A program made the translations under genes and the position numbers. DNA of 19,157 nucleotides from GCA-2716945 sp964342835 (GTDB lineage: Bacteria > Pseudomonadota > Gammaproteobacteria > GCA-002705445 > GCA-002716945): positions 1-19,157 of the forward strand of contig CAYFGJ010000009.1 in NCBI GenBank assembly GCA_964342835.1. The letters run 5' to 3'. The notes beneath the pieces were generated by a model. It saw only the letters and a list, made by a program, of their open reading frames with translations, searched no databases and was not told the origin of the DNA. Each line of letters opens with the position of its first letter. Position 1 is the stretch's first letter. Shown in pieces: positions 5,902 to 13,885 of the stretch.

Positions 5902-7117
5902 TAATATAGAAAATTATGATTTTATTATTGTCGGAGGAGGTCTAGTTGGATCGATTGCAGCTCTTACGTTATCCGAAAAAAATTATAAATGTTGTCTGAT
6001 TGAAAAAAAAGGATTTGATAATAATAGTAAAAATAAATCTACATTTAACCCTATATCACTAAATTACAGATCTATCTTAATACTAAAAAAATATAAGTTG
6101 TGGAATTCTGAAAAAATGATTTCCAATAATATTGATAATTTAATTTTAAAATGTCATAACAATTTAAATAAATTATCCTTGTCTTCTAGATCTTTAAATT
6201 TGTCTACATTAGGATATGTTATTGATAGAGATTGTTTTACTTATTTTATCCAAAATAAATGCAAACAATCAAAAAAAATTACATGTTATGATTCAAGCAC
6301 AATAGAAGATATTACATCTAACTCTCAAAATATATTTAATATTGATTTGAAGTATAAAGAAGTTATAAAGAAAATTTCATCACCTTTTATTATAGCTTCT
6401 GATGGACATCCATCATTTATTGCTAATCGCATGGGTTTTGAGACTACACATATAGATTATAATCAAACTTCATATATATTTAATTGCCAAGCTGATTTTA
6501 AAAATAATTCTGCTGTACAGATTATCAATGAAGATGGTTCTTTTGCACACATACCTTTTACTGATAATGAAACGAATCTTATTTTAACTATAAATAATGA
6601 TAAAAAATACAAATATTTTATTAGTAATGATGAACTGAATAAAGATCTGATACATAAACTTTTCAAACCCTATCTAGCAAATATTTCATTATCAAAATTA
6701 ATTATTAACTATGAAATGAAAACTATAAGGTCGAATGAAATATTTTATAAAAATGTCCTTCTCTTAGGAAATTCTTCACAATTACTTCATCCTGTTGGAG
6801 CGCAAGGTTTTAATCTAGCATTAAGAAATATTGAAACTCTTATTGATAAATTATCATCTCAACATAACGATAAAAATATTCTTTTGAAAAACATATTTGA
6901 TGACATAGCGAATACTCTTAATATCGATAGACAAAATACTTTTGATTATATAGATTTTTCAACCAAAATTATTTGCAGCGATAGAATTCTTTCTAAATTC
7001 ACAACATCAGTATTTATGCAAATTTTAAAATCATCTACAAACGTCCAAAAATCTTTCTTAAGTAAAATATTAGGATTGAATGATATTAAATATTTAACTC
7101 TCAAAAATGAATTTTAA
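5894..7117 (+). CDS. ubiH: FAD-dependent 2-octaprenyl-phenol-type hydroxylase, UbiH
   Basis: This is a flavoprotein monooxygenase of ubiquinone biosynthesis (UbiH in E. coli hydroxylates C1). It is 407 residues, as expected for the UbiH/UbiF/UbiI family. The FAD-binding GGGLVG is at 14-19, the DG motif is SDGHPS around D170-G171, and the third motif is LLGNSSQLLHPVGAQGFNLALR from about 290. The GN in place of GD in that third motif is typical of UbiH and supports the name. One oddity: the arginine in the RAIAL segment of E. coli UbiH aligns to N52 (NPISL). It is the middle gene of pepP-ubiH-ubiF-like, overlapping both neighbours (8 and 11 bp) and lacking its own Shine-Dalgarno. Which ring position it acts on cannot be read from sequence. 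Confidence 0.88.
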   Translation: MINNIENYDFIIVGGGLVGSIAALTLSEKNYKCCLIEKKGFDNNSKNKSTFNPISLNYRSILILKKYKLWNSEKMISNNIDNLILKCHNNLNKLSLSSRSLNLSTLGYVIDRDCFTYFIQNKCKQSKKITCYDSSTIEDITSNSQNIFNIDLKYKEVIKKISSPFIIASDGHPSFIANRMGFETTHIDYNQTSYIFNCQADFKNNSAVQIINEDGSFAHIPFTDNETNLILTINNDKKYKYFISNDELNKDLIHKLFKPYLANISLSKLIINYEMKTIRSNEIFYKNVLLLGNSSQLLHPVGAQGFNLALRNIETLIDKLSSQHNDKNILLKNIFDDIANTLNIDRQNTFDYIDFSTKIICSDRILSKFTTSVFMQILKSSTNVQKSFLSKILGLNDIKYLTLKNEF

Positions 7118-8315
7118 TAAAATAGCTATTGTTGGATCAGGCATCTTAGGTATGATGACTGCGCATGTATTATCTCGTTATTGTAAAGAGGTTTTTTTAT
7201 TTGAAGATCAAGATAATTCTGCAATTAAGAGAAAAAAAAGAAGAGTTTTTGCAGTAAATCTTTTATCTGAATATATGTTTCAAAAGCATAAAATTTGGAT
7301 GAATTTAGATCAGTCTTTGATTAATCCATTTGATAGAATTGCAGTTTTTGATACATATAGTTCGAGTACTATAGATTTTAATTCAACTGATATATCACAC
7401 GATAGACTTGGCCACATAATAGATGAATCAAATTTAGTGAGTCAATTAAATGATCAAATCAAAAAAAATACCTCTATAAATATATTGAAAAAATATAAAA
7501 TTCATACTATTAGTTCGAATAATAAAAATGCACAAATAAATGAAGACAAAAAATTAACATTTGATCTCTTAATTAACACCAGTAAAAATTTAGATTGTAT
7601 ATATTCTGATAAATTATTTATCAGAAAAATACAAGATTACAATCAAACAGCATATTGTTTCAATATTGAGGTATTAAAAGATTTTTATAATATAGCTTTC
7701 CAAAGATTTGATAGAGATGAGATATATGGTCTTTTACCAGTTAATAAAAATAATTTTAATTTAATTTGGTCTATGTCAAATAATAATTTTACAAAAATCA
7801 AAAAATTAGATGATTTGTTATTAAAAGATCATATCTCAGATAGTCTTTTCCCGCTAATTGGAGAAATAAAATCTATTTCAGATCCTATATCATTCCCACT
7901 AAAAAATATTGTCATCAATAAATACGCACAAAATAAAATAATGTTGCTTGGTGATGCTGCACATGTATTACATCCTATGGCTGGACTTGGTATGAATATA
8001 GGTATACAAGATTTGTTTTTTTTAGAATATGCCATTGAAAATTTAAAGGATATAAATGATATAATACGTTTCTATTCAAAAAATGGACATATTAGTAGTT
8101 TCAAATTTAATCAAACAATCAATATCCTTAAAAGTTTCTATTCAACAAATGTCTTTCCTAAAATAATAAAAAAATTATCTTTTAAAATCTTCAATAATAG
8201 TAAAATTATAAAATCTCATACAATTCGAGAAGCAACAGGTATAAATATTTTAGAAGCTAATTTAGGCAGTAATTATACTAAAACTTACTATCAACATAAC
8301 AATACTAAGCGATGA
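7107..8315 (+). CDS. UbiF/UbiI (VisC)-type FAD-dependent ubiquinone hydroxylase, divergent
   Basis: A second UbiH-family flavoprotein of 402 residues. The FAD-binding GSGILG is at 10-15, the arginine of the RxxAL segment is R46 (RRVFAV), and the third motif is LLGDAAHVLHPMAGLGMNIG from about 281, with the canonical GD. The middle DG motif (usually ADGxxSxxR) is not recognisable: alignment on the downstream QDYNQ segment puts S159-K160 where Asp-Gly should be. The usual GQG of the third motif is GLG. Position after ubiH matches visC/ubiI in other gammaproteobacteria, and ring hydroxylation (C5 or C6) is inferred from that. It overlaps ubiH by 11 bp and the convergent tauE-like gene by 54 bp. 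A regulatory or impaired paralogue is possible, so no exact symbol is given. Confidence 0.82.
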   Translation: MNFNKIAIVGSGILGMMTAHVLSRYCKEVFLFEDQDNSAIKRKKRRVFAVNLLSEYMFQKHKIWMNLDQSLINPFDRIAVFDTYSSSTIDFNSTDISHDRLGHIIDESNLVSQLNDQIKKNTSINILKKYKIHTISSNNKNAQINEDKKLTFDLLINTSKNLDCIYSDKLFIRKIQDYNQTAYCFNIEVLKDFYNIAFQRFDRDEIYGLLPVNKNNFNLIWSMSNNNFTKIKKLDDLLLKDHISDSLFPLIGEIKSISDPISFPLKNIVINKYAQNKIMLLGDAAHVLHPMAGLGMNIGIQDLFFLEYAIENLKDINDIIRFYSKNGHISSFKFNQTINILKSFYSTNVFPKIIKKLSFKIFNNSKIIKSHTIREATGINILEANLGSNYTKTYYQHNNTKR

Positions 8316-9050
8316 TTTTAGAAATTTAGTGTTAACTAAATGAGTAAGAGTTGCTCCAAAATAAGAAAATAAAATACTTGAAAAAGCTACAATTATAAAA
8401 CTATCAAAATGTATAAAATTTTCTATATAAACATTATTTGAATTTAAATAACTATTTATAACTATAGTTGTTATTACACCAAGAATTGATATTGGTATAG
8501 CACAAGCTGATGAAGTGCCAATACTTGATTTAGTTGATAAGCCGTTATACCTAAAATAAGGTATTGTCAGAGTTCCTCCTCCTATACCTAGAATTGAACT
8601 AAAAAAACCAACAAACAAAGAATATAATTTTATAAAATGAAATTTATTTTTTTTAATTTGTATTTTATTTTCTTTATCAAAAAATATATATATTGAAATC
8701 AAAATTAAGAAATAACCATAAAAAAACTTAACATACATACTACTAATAGAGCTTATTAAAATAATTCCAATCATTGAACCTATAGATAATCCTATTATCA
8801 TTTTTTTAAAAAAAGACCATTCAATTAAATTATTTTTATTATGTTTGATAGTTGCAAAAAGACTAGATATAGAAACACATGCTAGTGATGTACATATTGC
8901 TGTTTGCATAATATAAATATTATTAATTTCAAAAAATGTAAATATAAAAAATAAACAAGGAACAAAAATGATACCACCACCGAGCCCAAGAAGCCCTCCC
9001 ACGAATCCACCAATTGATCCTGTCAAAAAATATAATGTATAAATATCCAT
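8262..9050 (-). CDS. TauE/SafE (DUF81) family membrane permease
   Basis: This is a 262-residue inner-membrane protein with about eight hydrophobic segments. It has the duplicated signature of the TauE/SafE family: GFVGGLLGLGGGIIFVP at 15-31 and a second copy, GFFSSILGIGGGTLTIPYF, at 148-166, followed by STKSSIGTSSACAIP. Characterised relatives export or import small anions such as sulfite, sulfoacetate and sulfonates. The substrate here is unknown, and the adjacent serine-glyoxylate cassette on the other strand does not settle it. It is monocistronic. Its 3' end overlaps the ubiF-like gene by 54 bp, so its last 17 codons are read antisense to that gene. No Shine-Dalgarno is visible before the ATG. 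Confidence 0.9.
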   Translation of the reverse strand: MDIYTLYFLTGSIGGFVGGLLGLGGGIIFVPCLFFIFTFFEINNIYIMQTAICTSLACVSISSLFATIKHNKNNLIEWSFFKKMIIGLSIGSMIGIILISSISSMYVKFFYGYFLILISIYIFFDKENKIQIKKNKFHFIKLYSLFVGFFSSILGIGGGTLTIPYFRYNGLSTKSSIGTSSACAIPISILGVITTIVINSYLNSNNVYIENFIHFDSFIIVAFSSILFSYFGATLTHLVNTKFLKSSLSIVMLIVSFSIITA

Positions 9051-9125
9051 AAGATTAAGAAGCCAAAAACAGTATAATATAGTTTCAAAATTAAATAATT
9101 ATGGCATACTATATGAAATTAAAAT

Positions 9126-9163
9126 TATAATATAAATCTCGTTATTTTAAACTTTTAATAGGA
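9126..9163 (+). promoter_or_regulatory. promoter -10 and ribosome binding site of the serine-glyoxylate cassette
   Basis: A consensus TATAAT at 9126-9131 would start transcription near 9138 and give a leader of about 33 bases. AGGA at 9160-9163 (within TAGGAAAA) precedes the ATG at 9171 with usual spacing. A good -35 is lacking; the nearest is ATGGCA at 9101-9106 with a long 19-bp spacer. The remaining spacer from 9051 also serves the divergent permease. I see no riboswitch fold in it. Confidence 0.45.
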
Positions 9164-9170
9164 AAATCAA

Positions 9171-10352
9171 ATGTCAGGATATCACTTTTTATTTGTACCA
9201 GGACCATCTAATGTGCCTGCAGCCGTACAACAGGCAATACATTGCCCAATGGAAGATCATAGAAATCCAAATATACCGGATTTAATACAACCCATATTAG
9301 AAGACTTGAAAAAAGTTTTATTAACTAAGAACGGAAAAACAGTTTTTTTTCCATCATCTGGAACTGGATGTTGGGAAGCAGCTTTGCAAAGTACTTTAAA
9401 TATTGGTGATAAAGTACTTGGTGCGAGTTTTGGGCAATTCAGTATGCTTTGGCTAGATATGTGTGCAAGGCTTAAATTTAAACCCATAATTATGGAAGAA
9501 GAATGGGGAACAGGAGCAAATCTAGATAATTATCATAAACATTTATCAGAAGATAAAGATCATTCAATTAAGGCAGTTTTAGTTTGTCAGAATGAAACAG
9601 CAACTGGAGTCAAAAGTGATGTGGCTGGTGTGCGTAAAATACTTGATGACTTAAATCATCCTGCATTATTAATGGTTGATGGAGTAAGTTCTGTAGCCAG
9701 TTATGAATTTAGAATGGATGATTGGGGTGTAGACTGTGTTGTTAGTGGATCTCAAAAAGGTTTTATGATGCCTGCTGGTCTTGGGATATTAGGCGTAAGT
9801 GAAAAAGCAATAGAAACAATGAAAAATTCAACTTATCCAACTTGCTATTTTGATGTAGCAGATATGATTGAAAAAACATCAGGTGGCTTTTTACCTTATA
9901 CTCCTCCAATAAATTTATTAAGAGGATTTAGAGTAGCTTTAGATATAATTTTTGATGAAGGATTGGAGAATATATGGAAAAGACATCATCGATTAGCTGA
10001 AGGTACCCGTAGAGCAATTATAGATGGATGGGGATTGAATTTATGTGCGAAAGAAGAGAAATGGTATTCTGATACAGTATCAGCAATAGTTGTTCCTGAA
10101 GGACAAGATGCTAAACCAGTTATAAGTACTGCATTCCATAAATATAATCTAGCGCTAGGTGCTGGCTTATCTAAAGTTGCTGGAAAAGTTTTTAGAATAG
10201 GACATTTAGGTGATTTAAATGAATGTATGTTATTTGGTGCAATTTCAGGTGCAGAGATGGCAATGATAGATAATGGGATTAAGGTTGAGCCAGGAAGTGG
10301 AGCAGCCGCAGCTTGTAAATATTGGCAAGAAAATCCTACTGGAGATAAGTAA
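9171..10352 (+). CDS. sgaA: serine--glyoxylate aminotransferase
   Basis: This class V PLP aminotransferase transfers the amino group of serine to glyoxylate, giving hydroxypyruvate and glycine. At 393 residues it matches the bacterial SGAT family. The N-terminus LFVPGPSNVPAAVQQA and MEDHRNP, the cofactor loop SSGTGCWEAAL, the D170-containing LLMVDGVSS, and the PLP lysine K196 in SGSQKGFMMPAGLG are all present. It opens a three-gene plus-strand cassette with hydroxypyruvate reductase (start overlapping its stop as TAATG) and glycerate 2-kinase, which consume its product. That context favours SGAT over the related alanine-glyoxylate aminotransferases. It has an AGGA ribosome binding site and its own leader. 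The role is serine-cycle C1 assimilation or glyoxylate salvage. Confidence 0.93.
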   Translation: MSGYHFLFVPGPSNVPAAVQQAIHCPMEDHRNPNIPDLIQPILEDLKKVLLTKNGKTVFFPSSGTGCWEAALQSTLNIGDKVLGASFGQFSMLWLDMCARLKFKPIIMEEEWGTGANLDNYHKHLSEDKDHSIKAVLVCQNETATGVKSDVAGVRKILDDLNHPALLMVDGVSSVASYEFRMDDWGVDCVVSGSQKGFMMPAGLGILGVSEKAIETMKNSTYPTCYFDVADMIEKTSGGFLPYTPPINLLRGFRVALDIIFDEGLENIWKRHHRLAEGTRRAIIDGWGLNLCAKEEKWYSDTVSAIVVPEGQDAKPVISTAFHKYNLALGAGLSKVAGKVFRIGHLGDLNECMLFGAISGAEMAMIDNGIKVEPGSGAAAACKYWQENPTGDK

Positions 10353-11323
10353 TGTCAAAACCAGTAGCTATCGTTACAAGAAAATGGCCTGAATCTTGTG
10401 AAGAGAGACTTAAGGAATTATTTGAAGTTACACTTAATGATGATGATGTGCCTTTTAATGAAGATCAACTTAAAACTGCTATGCAAAATTGTGATGTATT
10501 GATGCCTACAGTTACAGATAAAATTAATGCTAATGTTTTGTCAGTGGAAAATAGAAGAGCAAACATGATTGGTAATTTTGGTGTGGGTTTTAATCATATA
10601 GATTTAGAAGCAGCAAAAAAACTTGGTATAACAGTTTCTAATACGCCTGCGGTTTTAACAGATTGTACTGCCGATATTGGAATGTCATTAATATTAATGG
10701 CAGCTAGAAGAGTAGGTGAAGGTGAAAGAGAATTGCGTGCAAATAAATGGACTGGTTGGAGACCTACTCATTTACTTGGAACTAAAGTTACTGGTAAAAC
10801 TCTTGGTGTTATTGGGTTTGGTAGAATAGGTCAAGCACTTGCCAAAAGAGCTAAATTTGGATTTGATATGAATATAGTTTTTTGGGACCCTTTTGACATA
10901 ACAGATGATGTTATTGATAAGTTTAAAGCAACCAAACTTGATACTATAGAAGATGTATGTAAAGAAGCCGACTTTGTATCAATAAATTGTCCAGCTACTA
11001 AAGAAACATATCATTTAATTGATGAAGCCAAATTAAGTTTGATGAAAAAAACAGCCTTTCTTATCAATACTGCTAGAGGTGATATAATTGATGAAGCAGC
11101 TTTAATTAAGGCATTAAAAAATAAAACTATAGCAGGTGCAGGATTGGATGTGTTTGAAACTGAACCAAATCTACCAGATGAATTAAAAAAATTAGAAAAT
11201 GTTGTTTCATTTCCACATTTAGGTAGTGCTTCTATAGAAACTAGAATTGCTATGGGTAATACGGCGATTGAAAATAGTTTAGCTTTTTTTGAGAAGAGAG
11301 AATTGCCAAATAAAGTTGTATAA
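10352..11323 (+). CDS. hydroxypyruvate reductase / glycerate dehydrogenase (D-2-hydroxyacid dehydrogenase family)
   Basis: This is a 323-residue NAD(P)-dependent D-2-hydroxyacid dehydrogenase, inferred to reduce hydroxypyruvate (and probably glyoxylate) to D-glycerate. The Rossmann motif is GFGRIG at 155-160 within LGVIGFGRIGQAL. An aspartate (D179, in FWDPF) after the second strand suggests NADH preference. Catalytic residues are R242 (NTARGD), E271 (VFETEP) and H289 (FPHLGSAS), with the Arg-Glu spacing seen in PGDH. The substrate-loop segment GNFGVGFNHID is also present. It overlaps the aminotransferase stop by one base and is followed 11 bp later by glycerate kinase. The family also includes glyoxylate, formate and phosphoglycerate dehydrogenases, so substrate assignment leans on neighbours. 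There is no ACT domain, which argues against SerA. Confidence 0.9.
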   Translation: MSKPVAIVTRKWPESCEERLKELFEVTLNDDDVPFNEDQLKTAMQNCDVLMPTVTDKINANVLSVENRRANMIGNFGVGFNHIDLEAAKKLGITVSNTPAVLTDCTADIGMSLILMAARRVGEGERELRANKWTGWRPTHLLGTKVTGKTLGVIGFGRIGQALAKRAKFGFDMNIVFWDPFDITDDVIDKFKATKLDTIEDVCKEADFVSINCPATKETYHLIDEAKLSLMKKTAFLINTARGDIIDEAALIKALKNKTIAGAGLDVFETEPNLPDELKKLENVVSFPHLGSASIETRIAMGNTAIENSLAFFEKRELPNKVV

Positions 11324-11334
11324 TTTTTTAAGAA

Positions 11335-12624
11335 ATGACACTACGTCAAGATGTAAATCAAATATATACAACTACTCTCAGTAAATTACAACCGACAGAA
11401 ATTGTAAAAAATGAAATAAATTTACGTAATCAATATTTTTCCGCTTTTAAAAAAATCTATCCAATCGCTTTTGGTAAAGCTGCAATACCAATGATTGATG
11501 GTGTTATATCTTTAAAAAATATATATAAAAAACCAATAGTTGTAACAAATGATACTACTAAACATACAACTATTGATGCTAACTTATATTTCTCATCACA
11601 TCCAACACCTGATACTAATAGTATTTCAGGTGCTAAAGCTGTAATTAACTACATAAAAGACTCTAATAAAAATGATTTGGTTCTATTTCTTATAAGTGGA
11701 GGAGGATCATCATTACTATCATTACCTCCAAATGATATACCACTTAAAGATAAAATTTATCTTACTGAGTTATTATTGAAATCTGGTTGTAATATAAATG
11801 AACTTAATACTGTTAGAAAACATATATCTTTAATTAAAGGCGGCAGATTATCTAAAATTGCTCATCCTTCAAAAGTGTTGTCATTAATTATTTCTGATGT
11901 AGTAAACAATGATGTTAGTTCTATTGCAAGTGGACCTACAGCGTCCGATATAACTACCTTTTCTGATGCTTTGAAAATTATAGAAAAATATAATTTAACC
12001 AGTAAAACACCTCAATCTATAAAAAAATATTTAGAACAAGGTTCATTTGGCCAGATAGAAGAAAGCCCTGATATTCTACATAATACTGAAAATTCCATTA
12101 TATGTAGTAATAATATTTTTAAAGAAGAGTTAAAACAAAATGCGATGAATCTAGGATATACAACTTTTATAGTAAAAGAAGACTATACAGGTGAAGCTAA
12201 GATGGAGGCAAAAAAATTAATAAAATATGTAAATAATAAAATTAAAACACAAACTGAAAAGAAAATTGCAATTATTTCAGGTGGAGAAACCGTGGTTAAA
12301 ATAAAGGGCACAGGGAAAGGTGGAAGAAATCAAGAATTTTCATTAGCCTTCCTGTCAGAATATAAACAAATATCATCTAATACTGATTGGTTGTTATTAT
12401 CTGTTGGTACAGATGGAATTGATGGTCCAACAGATGCTGCTGGAGGTATCATAGATTCTTCTTCTATAAAAAAATATATTTCAAATAATTTAAACATAAA
12501 TACTTATTTAGATAATAATGATTCATATACGTTTTTAGACCAAATTGATTCTTTATATAAAACCGGACCTACTGGTACAAATGTAGCTGATGTACAAATT
12601 ATTTTACTAGATAATAGTCGATGA
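11335..12624 (+). CDS. gckA: glycerate 2-kinase, GckA/TtuD type (DUF4147 plus MOFRL domain)
   Basis: This ATP-dependent kinase phosphorylates D-glycerate, in characterised class II members to 2-phosphoglycerate, which feeds enolase and PEP. It is 429 residues. The N-terminal domain shows AFGKAA (45-50), SSHPTPD, LISGGGSSLLSLP (119-131), the KHISLIKGGRLS region and LIISDVVNNDVSSIASGPT. The C-terminal MOFRL domain shows ISGGETVVKIKGTGKGGRNQ (314-333) and SVGTDGIDGPTDAAGG (356-371). It is the third gene of the serine-glyoxylate cassette, 11 bp after hydroxypyruvate reductase, with only a weak AAGAA ahead of the ATG. Its 3' end overlaps the convergent hemL by 26 bp. It is unrelated to the GarK/GlxK fold, so the name rests on clear family motifs. 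Confidence 0.93.
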   Translation: MTLRQDVNQIYTTTLSKLQPTEIVKNEINLRNQYFSAFKKIYPIAFGKAAIPMIDGVISLKNIYKKPIVVTNDTTKHTTIDANLYFSSHPTPDTNSISGAKAVINYIKDSNKNDLVLFLISGGGSSLLSLPPNDIPLKDKIYLTELLLKSGCNINELNTVRKHISLIKGGRLSKIAHPSKVLSLIISDVVNNDVSSIASGPTASDITTFSDALKIIEKYNLTSKTPQSIKKYLEQGSFGQIEESPDILHNTENSIICSNNIFKEELKQNAMNLGYTTFIVKEDYTGEAKMEAKKLIKYVNNKIKTQTEKKIAIISGGETVVKIKGTGKGGRNQEFSLAFLSEYKQISSNTDWLLLSVGTDGIDGPTDAAGGIIDSSSIKKYISNNLNINTYLDNNDSYTFLDQIDSLYKTGPTGTNVADVQIILLDNSR

Positions 12625-13885
12625 ACTTTTTTATACAATCTCTTGTGTATTTTAATTGTTTTAATGTATGTGAAGAAGATATAAAACCAGCTTCAAATAT
12701 AGATGGAGCAAAAAAAATACCTTTTTTTATCATGTATTTATGAAATTTTATAAATAATTTTAAATTACATTGGTGTATATCATCATAGTTTCTTATATTT
12801 TTATTTTTATTAAAATACAAACCAAACATTCCACCTTCGTAATCTGCACTTATGGCTAATTTTTTGTTTTTTGAATATTCATTTAAATCATCAAAAAGAT
12901 AACCCGCTTTATTATTAAGTTGTTTATAAAAATTCTTTTGTGTGATTATAGATAAAGTTTTTAGCCCTGCTGCCATAGCAAGTGGGTTACCAGAAAGGGT
13001 ACCTGCTTGATAAACTTCTCCTTCTGGTGACAAATAATTCATTATTTTGGTTTTACCACCAAAAGCTCCTATAGGTAAACCTCCTCCAATTACTTTACCA
13101 AGAGTTGTTATATCAGGCTCTATGTTGTATATACTTTGAGCTCCACCTAATTTAACTCTAAATCCAGTCATGACTTCATCAAATATTAAAACAATTTTAT
13201 ATTTTGTGCATAAAGCGCGAAGTTGTTTTAAAAAGTTTTTATCGGATCTAACAAAATTCATATTACCAGCAATAGGTTCTATAATTATACAAGCTATATT
13301 ATGATCTTTTTTAAGAATTTTTTCTGCTATATGAATATTATTATATGGTATTGATATAGTATCTTTAGCTACAGATTTAGTTACTCCAGCAGAGTTTGGT
13401 TTACCTAATGTTAACATTCCTGATCCTGATTTAATTAAAAAAGAATCCCCATGCCCATGGTAACAACCATCAAATTTAATTATCTTATCTTTTTTTGTAA
13501 AACCTCTAGCCAATCTTATAGCGCTCATTGTAGCTTCAGTTCCCGAATTAACCATTCTAATTTTTTTTATTGATGGAAAAATTTTGCAGATTTGTTTAGC
13601 TAACAAAATTTCATTATTACATGGCGCTCCATACGAAAGACCATTTTTCATTGTAGTAGAAATTGTTTTCACAATTTTTGAATTAGTATGACCTAAAATT
13701 TGAGAACCCCACGAATTAACATAATCAATATATTTTTTTCCATCAACATCATAAAGCAATGAGCCTTTTGCTTTACTTACTATAAAAGGGGAAGAATTAA
13801 CTGCTTTAAATGATCTAACAGGTGAATTAACACCACCCGGTATATATTTTTTAGCTTGACTAAATTGATGATTTGATTTTTTCAT
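12599..13885 (-). CDS. hemL: glutamate-1-semialdehyde 2,1-aminomutase
   Basis: This PLP enzyme converts glutamate 1-semialdehyde to 5-aminolevulinate, the last step of the C5 route into haem. It is 428 residues (E. coli 426). Motifs are YIPGGVNSPVRSF at the start, VNSGTEATMSAIRLARGFT, FDGCYHGHGDSFL, FDEVMTGFRV (D236-E237), and the PLP lysine K264 in TTLGKVIGGGLPIGAFGG, followed by QAGTLSGNPLAMAAG. Use of the C5 route rather than HemA/ALAS fits a gammaproteobacterium. It lies downstream of and overlaps thiE by 26 bp, the thiE-hemL pairing of gammaproteobacteria, and is convergent with glycerate kinase (26 bp overlap). It has no good Shine-Dalgarno and is presumably coupled to thiE translation. 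All key residues look intact. Confidence 0.96.
   Translation of the reverse strand: MKKSNHQFSQAKKYIPGGVNSPVRSFKAVNSSPFIVSKAKGSLLYDVDGKKYIDYVNSWGSQILGHTNSKIVKTISTTMKNGLSYGAPCNNEILLAKQICKIFPSIKKIRMVNSGTEATMSAIRLARGFTKKDKIIKFDGCYHGHGDSFLIKSGSGMLTLGKPNSAGVTKSVAKDTISIPYNNIHIAEKILKKDHNIACIIIEPIAGNMNFVRSDKNFLKQLRALCTKYKIVLIFDEVMTGFRVKLGGAQSIYNIEPDITTLGKVIGGGLPIGAFGGKTKIMNYLSPEGEVYQAGTLSGNPLAMAAGLKTLSIITQKNFYKQLNNKAGYLFDDLNEYSKNKKLAISADYEGGMFGLYFNKNKNIRNYDDIHQCNLKLFIKFHKYMIKKGIFFAPSIFEAGFISSSHTLKQLKYTRDCIKKFIDYYLVK

Noticed and set aside
9051..9170. A possible glycine riboswitch upstream of the serine-glyoxylate cassette.
   Set aside because: The spacer is about 120 bases, almost all A/T, with no G-rich conserved core or paired GC helices. 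The likely leader is only about 33 bases.
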